A stretch of 39,643 nucleotides of DNA from CF-118 sp035934385. GTDB lineage: Bacteria; Chloroflexota; Dormibacteria; Dormibacterales; Dormibacteraceae. Within the stretch, counting starts at the first letter, position 1; every line of letters begins with the position of its first letter. A model generated the notes under the pieces. It made no database searches. It saw only the letters and a list, made by a program, of their open reading frames with translations, and was not told the DNA's origin. The stretch covers positions 1-39,643 of the forward strand of contig DASYXY010000028.1 in NCBI GenBank assembly GCA_035934385.1, given 5' to 3'. This document shows positions 23,618 through 31,807 of the stretch, in pieces. Position numbers and translations under genes: made by a program.

Positions 23618-24779
23618 GTGCAAATCCCCCCTTTTTTGGTGCACGAACGTTGGTGCGTGGCGTGCCCTTGCGGGCGATGCTGAGCAGCAGGCCGACCGCG
23701 GCCAGCGTGCTGGCCAGCGCAGTGCCGCCATAACTGAAGAACGGCAGAGGAACACCGGTCACCGGGAGCGTGTTGGTGACGGTCGCCATGTTCAGGAGCG
23801 CTTGGAACACGATCCAAGTCGTGATCGCCGCGGCGAGCGTGACGCCGAACGTGTCTGGCGCGCGCATCGAGGTGCGGTAGCCGCGCCACGCGAAGAAGAG
23901 GAATCCGAGCATGACCAGCGTCGTGCCGACGAGTCCCGTCTCCTCGCCGATGATCGCGAAGATGAAATCGGTGTGGGCCTCGGGCAGCCATCCGTACTTC
24001 TCCACCGAGTGCCCGATGCCGACGCCGAAGAATCCGCCCGAAGCGAGGCCGTACAAGGACTGCGTCGACTGGAATCCGGCTCCGAGCGGATCGGCCAGCG
24101 GGTTGCGCCACGACGTGAAGCGCGCAAAGCGGTAAGGCTCGATGATCGTCAGCGCGATGAACGCGAGCAGCAGCCCGGCGAGCATCAGCACTATGTGGCG
24201 CATGCGGCCGCCACCGGCCCAGTAGGCGCTGATGAAGATGCCGACCATCACGACCGACGTGCCGAGGTCCTTCTGCAGAATCAGCAGCACGAGAACTCCC
24301 GCGAGCATCGCCACGTAGGGCACGAAGCCGCGCTGGAAGTCGTTGATCCTGTCGCCGCGGCGGTCTATCCAGTGCGCGACGAATAGCGAGAACCCGAGCT
24401 TGCCGAGCTCGGACGGCTCAAACGTGCCGAATGGCCCGGCGTCGAACCACCTGCGCGCCCCGTTGACGGTGACGCCGAGGTGAGGCACGAGCACGAGGAT
24501 CATGAGCAGTAGCGCACCCGCCGCCGCGGCCGGCGCGAGCGGGCGGATCCTGTGATAGTCGATGCGGCTGAGCGCAAACAGCGCCGCGAAGCCGATGGCC
24601 ATCCAGGCGGCCTGTCGAATCGAGTAGTAGAAGGCCGACTGGTGCTGCGTGTATGCGAAGGCGGCGCTGGCGCTGGTCACCATCACCAGCCCGGCGCCGC
24701 ACAGCAGCACGGTGACGAAGAGCAAGTGGCGGTCGGGCTGGGCGCGTGCGACCGTTTGTAGGGGTCCCCGCGAACTCAC
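23538..24779 (-). CDS. ftsW: SEDS-family septal peptidoglycan polymerase FtsW
   Basis: Lipid II polymerase acting with FtsI. The 413-residue protein has about ten membrane helices, the periplasmic catalytic region RRWFDAGPFGTFEPSELGKL, IIGEETGLVG and the C-terminal PVTGVPLPFFSYGGTAL signature. The GTG at 24779 is the only suitable start and lies within a 47-nt repeat (24759-24805), so the first eight residues (MSSRGPLQ) are repeat-encoded. The C-terminal tail of about 45 residues overlaps murG and follows an A6G6 run; it is not family-typical. Confidence 0.94.
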   Translation of the reverse strand: MSSRGPLQTVARAQPDRHLLFVTVLLCGAGLVMVTSASAAFAYTQHQSAFYYSIRQAAWMAIGFAALFALSRIDYHRIRPLAPAAAAGALLLMILVLVPHLGVTVNGARRWFDAGPFGTFEPSELGKLGFSLFVAHWIDRRGDRINDFQRGFVPYVAMLAGVLVLLILQKDLGTSVVMVGIFISAYWAGGGRMRHIVLMLAGLLLAFIALTIIEPYRFARFTSWRNPLADPLGAGFQSTQSLYGLASGGFFGVGIGHSVEKYGWLPEAHTDFIFAIIGEETGLVGTTLVMLGFLFFAWRGYRTSMRAPDTFGVTLAAAITTWIVFQALLNMATVTNTLPVTGVPLPFFSYGGTALASTLAAVGLLLSIARKGTPRTNVRAPKKGGFAPAPFDSWRRNRWAPVPGARRSTRVSR

Positions 24780-24805
24780 GGCGCAGCCTCTGAGTTCGTG
24801 GGGAT
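24759..24805 (-). repeat. 47-nt repeat, copy A, across the murD-ftsW junction
   Basis: 40 of 47 positions match copy B (33523-33569), and both have the same orientation relative to the downstream gene. Outer arms CCCC/GGGG and the inner pair CGAACTCA / TGAGTTCG (24771-24778 and 24791-24798) form a hairpin with a 12-nt loop. The copy carries the ftsW GTG start. Confidence 0.8.
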
Positions 24806-24814
24806 TTTGCTCAT
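24776..24814 (-). CDS. 12-codon ORF bridging murD and ftsW (doubtful gene)
   Basis: ATG 24814 overlaps the murD stop (ATGA) and encodes MSKIPTNSEAAP; its TGA overlaps the ftsW GTG (GTGA). It may pass ribosomes from murD to ftsW. It is probably a by-product of the repeat landing on the original ftsW start rather than a functional peptide. Confidence 0.3.
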   Translation of the reverse strand: MSKIPTNSEAAP

Positions 24815-26082
24815 GCCGCGAACCTCTCGCGGACGAGTGCCTTGAACTGCCGGCCGCGGTCCTCGTAGTCCTTGAACATGTCGAACGACTTGTACGCGGG
24901 GCTCAGCAGGACGACACCGCCCGGCCTGGCGAGCGTCGACGCCAGGTCGACCGCCTCGGCGAGGCTGTGCGCGCGCCGAACAGTCCTGTGGTCGCGCAGC
25001 TCGTGCGCCAGCAGGTCCGCGGACGCGCCCATGAGCACGACCGCGTCCGCATGCGCGATGACGTCTTTCACCCAGTCGGAGAGCTCGAAGCCGCTGCCGT
25101 AACCGCCGGCGATGAGCACAAGCGACGTGCCTGGAAAAGACGTGAGCGCGACCCGACCCGCGTCGGGGTTGGTGGCCTTGGAGTCGTTGTACCAGCGAAC
25201 TCCGTTCCACTCGCCGACCAGCTCGAGGCGGTGCTCGACTCCCTTGAACCCACCGATTGCCCGGTTGATGGCGCCGTCCGAGAGGCCGGCGATGCGGCCG
25301 ATGGCGGCGGCGGCGAGGGCGTTCTCGAGGTTGTGCCGGCCGGGGATCGGCATCGGAGGCGCCGGCTGGTGCTCGTCGAACCACACGACGTGCGCGCGCG
25401 TTTTCGTGGCCAGCGCGCGGCATGTCTTGTCGCGACCGTTGAGCACAGCGAAGTCGTCGGCACCAGCGAACTCGATGATCCTTCCCTTGGTCTCGACGTA
25501 TCGCTCGAACGTGCCATGGCGGTCGAGGTGGTCGGGCGAGACATTGAGGATCACGCCAACGTGCAGGCTCGGTCGCTCGACAGACTCGAGCTGGAAGCTC
25601 GAGAGCTCGAGCACCACCCAGTGCCTTGGCGTGACCTCGGGAAGGCGGTCGAGAACGGTCTCGCCGATGTTGCCGCCGACCATCACCGGCCTGTCGCCCG
25701 CGGCCAGCACCTCGCCGGTAAGCGCGGTGGTCGTGGTCTTGCCGTTGGTGCCGGTGATGCCGACGATCGTGCCCGGGCACAGCTTCAGGAACAGCTCGAT
25801 CTCGCTGGAGACCGGGATTCCTTTCGCCCGCGCGTGGTTGAGAAGCTCGGCGTCCCAAGGGACGCCGGGACTGGCGTACACGGCGTCGACACCAGACAGG
25901 ACACTGTCGTCGTAGCCGCCGAGGCGCAACTCCGCTCCCTCGGGCAGGCGCTCGATGGCCGATACGAGCTCCGATCGAGGCCTGCGGTCGGTCACGACGA
26001 CGTGGTCGCCCTGACGCGCCAGGTGGTTGGCCACCGCGACTCCGCTGCGCCCGGCGCCCACGACCAGCGCCGTCACGGTCAT
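24811..26082 (-). CDS. murD: UDP-N-acetylmuramoylalanine-D-glutamate ligase
   Basis: Adds D-Glu to the growing muropeptide. The 423 residues show a Rossmann start VTALVVGAGRSGVAVA, the ATP loop GITGTNGKTTTTALTG (about 111-126), GGNIGETVLD, ELSSFQLE, NVSPDHLDRHGTF, WYNDSKATNPDA and the C-terminal LLSPAYKSFDMFKDYEDRG. The ATG overlaps the mraY stop (ATGA). Confidence 0.97.
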   Translation of the reverse strand: MTVTALVVGAGRSGVAVANHLARQGDHVVVTDRRPRSELVSAIERLPEGAELRLGGYDDSVLSGVDAVYASPGVPWDAELLNHARAKGIPVSSEIELFLKLCPGTIVGITGTNGKTTTTALTGEVLAAGDRPVMVGGNIGETVLDRLPEVTPRHWVVLELSSFQLESVERPSLHVGVILNVSPDHLDRHGTFERYVETKGRIIEFAGADDFAVLNGRDKTCRALATKTRAHVVWFDEHQPAPPMPIPGRHNLENALAAAAIGRIAGLSDGAINRAIGGFKGVEHRLELVGEWNGVRWYNDSKATNPDAGRVALTSFPGTSLVLIAGGYGSGFELSDWVKDVIAHADAVVLMGASADLLAHELRDHRTVRRAHSLAEAVDLASTLARPGGVVLLSPAYKSFDMFKDYEDRGRQFKALVRERFAA

Positions 26083-26990
26083 GTAACCAGGCGCGCCACC
26101 CCGAAAGCGGCAAGTGCTCCGAGCAGCCCGGCGGTCCAGAAGGACAGCGCGATGCGGCGCTCAGACCAACCCTCGTGGTGGAACGTGTAGTGGATCGGGG
26201 CCATCTTGAAAACTCGGCGACCGCCGCTGGCCTTGAAGTAGGCCACCTGAATGATGACAGACAGGGTCTCGAGCACGAACACCAGGCCCACGAGCGGCAG
26301 CAGGAGGATCCAGCCCTGCTGGATGGCCATCGCCGCGAGCGCAAAGCCGATCGCGAGCGAGCCGGTGTCGCCCATGATCACTTGCGCCGGGTAGCGATTG
26401 AAGACCAGGAAACCGGCAAGCGAACCGCACAGTGTCAGGGCGACGGCTTTCTCGCCGGCCGGCGCGCCTGGCAGCAGGAGCACAGTCGCCCCGACCGCGA
26501 TGATCGACAGACCGGCCGCCAGGCCGTCCATGCCGTCGGCGATGTTCACCGCGTTTCCCGTAGCCGCCACAGCGACCACTGCCAGCGGCAGCCACCAGAG
26601 CGATTGACCGCCTAGCGCGACCCAGGCGACCGGGACGGATAAGACGAGCTGGATCGGAAACTTCAGCCGCGCCGGGACCCCGATCGATCCGCGCCGCAGC
26701 TTGCTGAGGTCGTCGACGAACCCGATGACGCCTCCGAGCGCGAGTCCTGCCATCGCCGGCAGCGCGCCGGGATGGCCGGCGATGGTCGCCAGAACGCCGC
26801 CGATGAGGGCCAGCGCGACGAACAGGATGCCTCCGGCCGTCGGTATGCCCGCCTTCTTCTGGTGGGACTCCGGCAGCTCCGCCTGGATGACCTGCCTGGA
26901 GCCGGCTTCTCGCAAAAGCCGAATAGCGAAGGGATACAGGGCGGCCGCGGCCGCGAACGCGATGGCGAAGGTGACTGCATCGAGGATCAA
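26079..26990 (-). CDS. mraY: phospho-N-acetylmuramoyl-pentapeptide transferase
   Basis: Polytopic enzyme that attaches UDP-MurNAc-pentapeptide to undecaprenyl phosphate, making lipid I. The 303 residues (shorter than the usual 320-360) keep VDDLSKLRRGS (catalytic Asp pair), NAVNIADGMDGLA and GDTGSLAIGF. The conserved PIHHHFE motif on the last cytoplasmic loop reads PIHYTFHHEGWSE. The rest of the fold looks intact, and position between murF and murD supports function. The ATG overlaps murF (ATGA). Confidence 0.95.
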   Translation of the reverse strand: MILDAVTFAIAFAAAAALYPFAIRLLREAGSRQVIQAELPESHQKKAGIPTAGGILFVALALIGGVLATIAGHPGALPAMAGLALGGVIGFVDDLSKLRRGSIGVPARLKFPIQLVLSVPVAWVALGGQSLWWLPLAVVAVAATGNAVNIADGMDGLAAGLSIIAVGATVLLLPGAPAGEKAVALTLCGSLAGFLVFNRYPAQVIMGDTGSLAIGFALAAMAIQQGWILLLPLVGLVFVLETLSVIIQVAYFKASGGRRVFKMAPIHYTFHHEGWSERRIALSFWTAGLLGALAAFGVARLVT

Positions 26991-28324
26991 GACGCCGTCA
27001 GCCCCGCGACCACTTCTTCGAGGCGCCGGCTGTGCGAGCCCTTGACGAGAACACGGTCACCCTCACGCGCGTGCTCGCGGACCCAGGCGATCGCGGCGGC
27101 ATTGTCGGGGACGATGTCAGCACGCGCGGCCTCAGCGAGGACGCGGCCCAGAGGTGTGTCGATGACCGCGATCCGGTCGAAGGTGCGTGCGGCCACCTCG
27201 CCCACGTGGCGATGCGCATCGCCCGCGGAGTCGCCGAGCTCGCCCATGTGCCCGAGCACCGCGAGCAGGCGGCCGTCGCGCGGGCGCTCCTCCATGGTCG
27301 CGAACGCAGCCAGCATCGACTCGGGGCTCGCGTTGTACGCATCGTCCACGACGATGAAACCCACCGGGGTCGTGAACTCCTGGAGGCGGTGCTCGACGGC
27401 GACACCCGCCAGCGCTGGCCCGCCTTCGTTGAGGGGCACCCCGGCCGCCTCTCCCACGGCCAGCGCGGCCGCGGCGTTGAGCGCCTGGTGCCTGCCGCTC
27501 ATCGCCAGGCCGACCTCGACCGAGCGGACCGTGAAGTGGCAGCCGCCACCGGCGGTGGGCCGGTAGGCGCTGACTCGAAAGTCGCCGCCTGCCGCGCCAA
27601 AGGTCGAGACCGGCGCGGCCGACAGCGATGACAGCACCGGGAAGTAGCGGTCGTCGGCGTTGAGGACCGCATGCCCGTTCTCGGGCAGCCCGGCCACCAG
27701 CTCGCCCTTGGCGCGCGCGAGATCCTCCTGGGTCGCGAAGAACTCCATGTGCACCGCGCCGACGTTGGTGACGACGCCGATCCGCGGCCGCGCGAGCGCG
27801 ACCAGGCGCGCGATGTCGCCGGCTCGCTGCAGCCCCATCTCCACGACCAACGCCGCGTGGTTGGGGTCGAGCCGCATGATCGTGAGCGGCACGCCGGTCT
27901 CGGTGTTCAGGTTGCCCGCGCTGTGCAGCGTTTCGAATTTCGTCGCCAGCACCGCGGCGGTCATCTCTTTGGTCGAAGTCTTGCCGTTGCTGCCGGTGAT
28001 GCCGACCACCAGTGGGTTGACGCGAGAAAGCACGAGGAAAGCCACGTCGTAAAGCGCCTTCCAGCTGTCCGGCACCACGATCTCGACGATGCCGGCCGGT
28101 GCCTCGAGACGGCGCTCGACCACCACCGCGGCCGCGCCGCGGTTGATCGCGTCGCGCACGAACTGATGGCCGTCCTTCTCGGCGCCGCGCAGGGCGAAGA
28201 AGACGCCGCCCGGCTGCACCTCGCGCGAATCGGTGTGGTACGTGGCGTACCGCTCGCCGACCTGGGTGCCGCCGACCTCGCCGCCGCCTGTCGCCTCGAG
28301 CAGGTCGAGGAGGGTCAGCCGCAT
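26987..28324 (-). CDS. murF: UDP-N-acetylmuramoyl-tripeptide-D-alanyl-D-alanine ligase
   Basis: Adds D-Ala-D-Ala to the UDP-MurNAc-tripeptide. The 445 residues contain DSREVQPGGVFFALRG (N-terminal uridine-binding domain), the ATP loop GITGSNGKTSTKEM, NVGAVHMEFF, DDAYNASPESM and LGHMGELGDSAGDAH. The protein has one Mur-ligase core only, so it is not a MurE-MurF fusion. ATG 28324 has no clear Shine-Dalgarno; a hairpin-rich spacer of 175 nt separates it from ftsI, where murE would normally be. Confidence 0.97.
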   Translation of the reverse strand: MRLTLLDLLEATGGGEVGGTQVGERYATYHTDSREVQPGGVFFALRGAEKDGHQFVRDAINRGAAAVVVERRLEAPAGIVEIVVPDSWKALYDVAFLVLSRVNPLVVGITGSNGKTSTKEMTAAVLATKFETLHSAGNLNTETGVPLTIMRLDPNHAALVVEMGLQRAGDIARLVALARPRIGVVTNVGAVHMEFFATQEDLARAKGELVAGLPENGHAVLNADDRYFPVLSSLSAAPVSTFGAAGGDFRVSAYRPTAGGGCHFTVRSVEVGLAMSGRHQALNAAAALAVGEAAGVPLNEGGPALAGVAVEHRLQEFTTPVGFIVVDDAYNASPESMLAAFATMEERPRDGRLLAVLGHMGELGDSAGDAHRHVGEVAARTFDRIAVIDTPLGRVLAEAARADIVPDNAAAIAWVREHAREGDRVLVKGSHSRRLEEVVAGLTAS

Positions 28325-28374
28325 GGCACAAGTGTGGAACGCCAGCAGCTTGCGCCTGGGTACGTCCCCACCAA

Positions 28375-28496
28375 AGTGGAGCGCCAGCCCGGATTCATTC
28401 CGGGCGTCACCTGGCCTCCACTACAACCACCCAAGCGCGGTAGTCGAGAACCCCAGAGGGGGTTCCGCGGGGGAGATCCGCAGATCGTCCCCGCGG
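28375..28496. repeat. three consecutive hairpins in the ftsI-murF spacer
   Basis: Hairpin 1 (28375-28422): AGTGGAG/CTCCACT outside, CCAG/CTGG and CCCGG/CCGGG inside. Hairpin 2 (28448-28465): GAACCCC-agag-GGGGTTC, perfect. Hairpin 3 (28465-28496): CCGCGGGG/CCCCGCGG with an inner GATC/GATC pair. On the plus strand hairpin 3 is followed by CTTTT. No open reading frame worth reporting is seen in 28325-28499. The sequence has the look of an insertion or recombination remnant; function unknown. Confidence 0.8.
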
Positions 28497-28499
28497 CTT

Positions 28500-30257
28500 T
28501 TAGTGCGCGTCGGGAGTTATGCGCCAGTCCACCACGATCTGCTGGGCGATCCGCTGCCAAACGGGGGCGGCGGTGATGTAGGCGTCGTTCAGCGTCCAGT
28601 CCTGTTGGGAACCAGGGTAGTGCGGCTTGCGCATCACGATGATCATCGTGAACTTCGGGTGCAGCGCCGGCATGAAGCCGACGTAGGACGCCCACACGTC
28701 GCTCGTGTACTTCCCGTTGACCGCGATCTGCGAGCTGCCGGTCTTGCCGGTCTGGTCGAGCTCGAAGCCGCGCACTCGCGCCATCCAGCCCGACCCGTGC
28801 TGCACGACCTGCTCCATCATCTGTGTCATCTGCAGCGCGGTCGCGGGGCTGATCACCTGCCGCTGCGGCTGCAGCAGCAAAGGATTCAGGTTGTTGCCGA
28901 TGCGGTCGACGACGTGCGGCGGCGCGTATTTGCCTCCGTTCGCGACCACGTTGATCGCGGCCAGCATCTGGACCAGGTTGACGTCGATGCCCTGGCCGAA
29001 CGAGGTGGTCGCGTACTGCGCGTCGCCCATCTTGTCTGCGGAGGGTGGCGCGATAGTGTCCTCGGCAGCCACATCTATGCCGGTCGGCTTCGTCAGGCCG
29101 AAGGCCTGCAGGTAGTTGTAGAAGTTCGCGTGGCCTTCGGCCTGCATCGCCTTCATCGCGCCGACGTTGAGCGAGTGCGCGAGAACGTACGTGTAGGTGA
29201 TGTTCCCGTGATTTTTCCGATCCCAATCGTAGATGCGGTAGCCGCCGACGTAGACGAACCCAGGGTCGTTGATGACCGTGTCGGGCGTGATGGCGGCGGC
29301 GTTGATCGCGCCGGACAGGGTGACCACCTTCATCACCGAACCCGGCTCGTAGATGGAGCTCGAGACGTTGTCGAGGAAGCGGGATGGGTCGGTGTTCATG
29401 AAGTCATTCGCGTTGTAGCTCGGATAGTCCGCCCACGCGATGATGCCGCCGGTCGACGGATCCATGATGAGCACGCTTCCGCTCTCGGCGTTCGCCTTCT
29501 TCACGCCGTCGGCGAGCGCCTGCTCGGCCGCGTACTGGACGTTGGAGTCGAGAGAGAGCACGAGGTCGGCTCCGTTGACTGGGTCCTGGTGCGTGTGCGA
29601 GCCGAGCACGATCTCGCGATTGGCGAGGTCTCGGTAGCTCGAGATGTAGCCGGGCGTACCTGCTAGCTCCTTCTGGTAGAACGACTCGACGCCGTACTGG
29701 CCCTGGCCGTCGTAGTTGACGAAGCCGAGCAGGTTGGCGGCAAGACTCGAGCCCGCGATACCCGGAAGGTAGGCGCGCTGCTGCTCATCCTCGAGCCCGA
29801 CGCCCGGCAGCATCATGGCCCGCAGCCGGTCGGCCTTGTCTTTCGAGAAGCGACGCGCAATGTAGGCGAACTTCTTGCCCGAGGCGAGGACCTCGTTGAC
29901 CTTCGGAGCGTCGGCGCCAAGGACGCTGGCGAGCGCCAGCGCCACCTGTGCCCGCTGGCTGTCGGGAACCTGGTCGGGCGAGACGAACGCCGAGTACACC
30001 GTCGTGTTGACGACCAGCTGCTTCAAGTTGCGATCGAAGATTCCGCCGCGCATGGCGGGGAGCTCGACCACCTCGCGGTACTGGGCTTGCGCGCTGGCCG
30101 TGAGGTCGACGTGGCGGACGACCTGCCAGTAGGCGAGGCGCGTCCAGACGAGCCCGGCAAGGACGGCGGCGACCAGCACGAGGGCGAGCACGCGCCAGCG
30201 CCCGGGCAAGCTCTTATTGCCGCGCTGCGGGGCTCCGAATCGGAGTCCCGTGTACAT
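28500..30257 (-). CDS. ftsI: class B penicillin-binding protein FtsI (PBP3-like transpeptidase)
   Basis: Septal peptidoglycan transpeptidase. The 585 residues have one N-terminal membrane helix (about 24-44), a dimerisation domain, then the transpeptidase motifs YEPGSVMK (S-x-x-K), SLN (S-x-N, in LAHSLNVGAM) and DQTGKTGSSQ (KTG). There is no PASTA domain, unlike many Terrabacterial division PBPs. The ATG overlaps the ftsL stop by one base (TGATG). Confidence 0.96.
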   Translation of the reverse strand: MYTGLRFGAPQRGNKSLPGRWRVLALVLVAAVLAGLVWTRLAYWQVVRHVDLTASAQAQYREVVELPAMRGGIFDRNLKQLVVNTTVYSAFVSPDQVPDSQRAQVALALASVLGADAPKVNEVLASGKKFAYIARRFSKDKADRLRAMMLPGVGLEDEQQRAYLPGIAGSSLAANLLGFVNYDGQGQYGVESFYQKELAGTPGYISSYRDLANREIVLGSHTHQDPVNGADLVLSLDSNVQYAAEQALADGVKKANAESGSVLIMDPSTGGIIAWADYPSYNANDFMNTDPSRFLDNVSSSIYEPGSVMKVVTLSGAINAAAITPDTVINDPGFVYVGGYRIYDWDRKNHGNITYTYVLAHSLNVGAMKAMQAEGHANFYNYLQAFGLTKPTGIDVAAEDTIAPPSADKMGDAQYATTSFGQGIDVNLVQMLAAINVVANGGKYAPPHVVDRIGNNLNPLLLQPQRQVISPATALQMTQMMEQVVQHGSGWMARVRGFELDQTGKTGSSQIAVNGKYTSDVWASYVGFMPALHPKFTMIIVMRKPHYPGSQQDWTLNDAYITAAPVWQRIAQQIVVDWRITPDAH

Positions 30258-30781
30258 CAGTGCGTGGCAGCCATGGCGTCATGCGTGACGCCAAGCCGGT
30301 TGACGAGCGCCGCCAGTGCGCGCTCCCAGAGCGGAGTCTGGTCGGTCGGCGGCGCGCCGATCGGGGCGTCGATGTTGATGGCGACCGGCTGCGCCGGCAC
30401 GAGCTTCGACGGCGGCACTCGCTGCATTCCGCTCTGCGCCGCCTGCTGCTCGACCTGCGCAGGCGCCTGCATCGTCACTTCCTGGTACCTCAGCTGGTCC
30501 TGCTCAGCCAGAAGCTGCCGCTGCTGATCCTGCAGCTGCGTGATCTGGTACGAGGCTTGCGTGACCTGGGCCGCCAGCGCGAGGTAGAAGAGGACGGCGA
30601 TCACGACCGCGCCCAACCCGAGGTAGGCGTGGCCGAACGTGTTCAGGCGCAGCCGTTCGGCGGTGACTGTGCTCGCCACCTGCACGAAGCCGCGGGTACG
30701 CCGGCGGCGCACGGCCACGCGTGCGTGCTGCACGCCGTGGGCGCCGAGCCGGCGTCGGGTCAGTATTTTCGTGGACGTCAA
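30257..30781 (-). CDS. ftsL: FtsL-like bitopic division protein
   Basis: Called from structure and place rather than sequence identity. The 174 residues have a basic N-terminus, one membrane helix (about 54-75) and a following coiled coil (ITQLQDQQRQLLAEQDQLRY), then a Pro/Gln-rich tail of about 70 residues that is longer than usual. It sits between rsmH and ftsI where ftsL always lies. The start is TTG 30781 with GAGG nine bases upstream; an in-frame CTG at 30805 is an alternative. Confidence 0.8.
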   Translation of the reverse strand: MTSTKILTRRRLGAHGVQHARVAVRRRRTRGFVQVASTVTAERLRLNTFGHAYLGLGAVVIAVLFYLALAAQVTQASYQITQLQDQQRQLLAEQDQLRYQEVTMQAPAQVEQQAAQSGMQRVPPSKLVPAQPVAINIDAPIGAPPTDQTPLWERALAALVNRLGVTHDAMAATH

Positions 30782-30825
30782 ATCGTGTGCCTCATCGTTT
30801 GCCAGGACGTATGCAGGGACTGGTG

Positions 30826-30859
30826 CCTGGTGGCCGGAGGGGTTGAGCCGACCACCAGG
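30826..30859 (-). other. hairpin between rsmH and ftsL
   Basis: On the minus strand CCTGGTGG-T-CGG pairs with CCG-G-CCACCAGG (12 bp with one T-G wobble) around a 10-nt loop. It has no T-run, so it is not an intrinsic terminator. It may mark an mRNA processing or stability site in the 97-nt gap. Confidence 0.6.
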
Positions 30860-30877
30860 GCTTGGAGGGGTGAAGAG

Positions 30878-31807
30878 CTACTGGATCTTTTCGGCGACCC
30901 GGAGTCGAGAGGACCTCGCCCTCGGGTTGTCCGCGACCTCCTCGGCGGAGGGTCGGACCACGTGCTTGGTGATGATGCGAAGGGAAGCCCGGTGGCCGCA
31001 GGTGCAGACTGGTTGCTGGGGGGGGCAGATGCAGTCTTTGGACTCGACGATGAAGAATGACTTCACCAAGCGGTCTTCCAGCGAATGGAAGCTGATCGTC
31101 GCCATACGACCACCGGGGTTGAGAATCTCGAGAGCTGCCTTCAATCCCTGCTCGATCTGACCGAGCTCGTCGTTGACGGCGATCCGCAGGCCTTGAAACG
31201 TTCGCGTCGCGACGTGGATGTCGCGAGGCCAGGCTCGGCGCGGGATCGCCGCCTCCACCGCCAGCACCAGATCGTGCGTGGTGCGGAGCGGGCGCCGCGC
31301 CACGATGAACTGTGCGATCCGGTGCGACCAACGCTCCTCGCCATATTCGCGAAGGATTCGCTGGATCTCCGCCGCGTCGTACTCGTTGACGATCTGCGCG
31401 GCGGTGAGCGGTGACTTCGGGTCCATGCGCATGTCGAGCGGTCCATCGGCGCGGAAGCTGAATCCGCGCTTCGGGTCGTCGAGCTGGGCGCTGGAGATAC
31501 CGAAGTCGAAGAGGATCATGGCCGCGGAATCGAAGCCGGCGGCCGCCGCCAGCTCGCCCAGGTCGCCGAAACGTCCCTGGACGAGGGTGGCGGCCGAGTG
31601 AAAGTCGGAAAGGGTGCGACGACCGGCCTCGATCGCGGCGGGGTCGCGGTCGATCCCTAGAAGCCGGCCGCCCGGCGTGATCCTCTCGAGGATCAAGCGG
31701 GCGTGGCCCGCCTGCCCCAGGGTGCAGTCGATCGCGACCGCCCCCTTGTGGGGTTCGAGCAGCTCTATTACCTCTTTTGAAAGTGCGGGCTGATGGGCGG
31801 GGGTCAG
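30878..31807 (-). CDS. rsmH: 16S rRNA (cytosine1402-N4)-methyltransferase
   Basis: SAM-dependent methylation of C1402 in the ribosomal P site (old name mraW). Reading from CTG 31807 gives 309 residues, the normal length, starting MTPAHQPALSKEVIELLEP, then DCTLGQAGHARLIL (SAM motif I), LLGIDRDPAAI, FDFGISSAQLDDPKRGFSF, LDMRMD and ISFHSLEDRLVK. No ATG, GTG or TTG exists in frame before the SAM motif; a stop (TGA) lies five codons upstream of the CTG. The first ATG (31696) would delete the SAM-binding Gly loop. The CTG overlaps the mraZ stop (CTGA). Confidence 0.95.
   Translation of the reverse strand: MTPAHQPALSKEVIELLEPHKGAVAIDCTLGQAGHARLILERITPGGRLLGIDRDPAAIEAGRRTLSDFHSAATLVQGRFGDLGELAAAAGFDSAAMILFDFGISSAQLDDPKRGFSFRADGPLDMRMDPKSPLTAAQIVNEYDAAEIQRILREYGEERWSHRIAQFIVARRPLRTTHDLVLAVEAAIPRRAWPRDIHVATRTFQGLRIAVNDELGQIEQGLKAALEILNPGGRMATISFHSLEDRLVKSFFIVESKDCICPPQQPVCTCGHRASLRIITKHVVRPSAEEVADNPRARSSRLRVAEKIQ

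Noticed and set aside
23538..23755. Programmed frameshift fusing FtsW to MurG
   Set aside because: The slippery heptamer supports a -1 slip, but murG is in the +1 frame; a -1 slip meets a stop at 23605.
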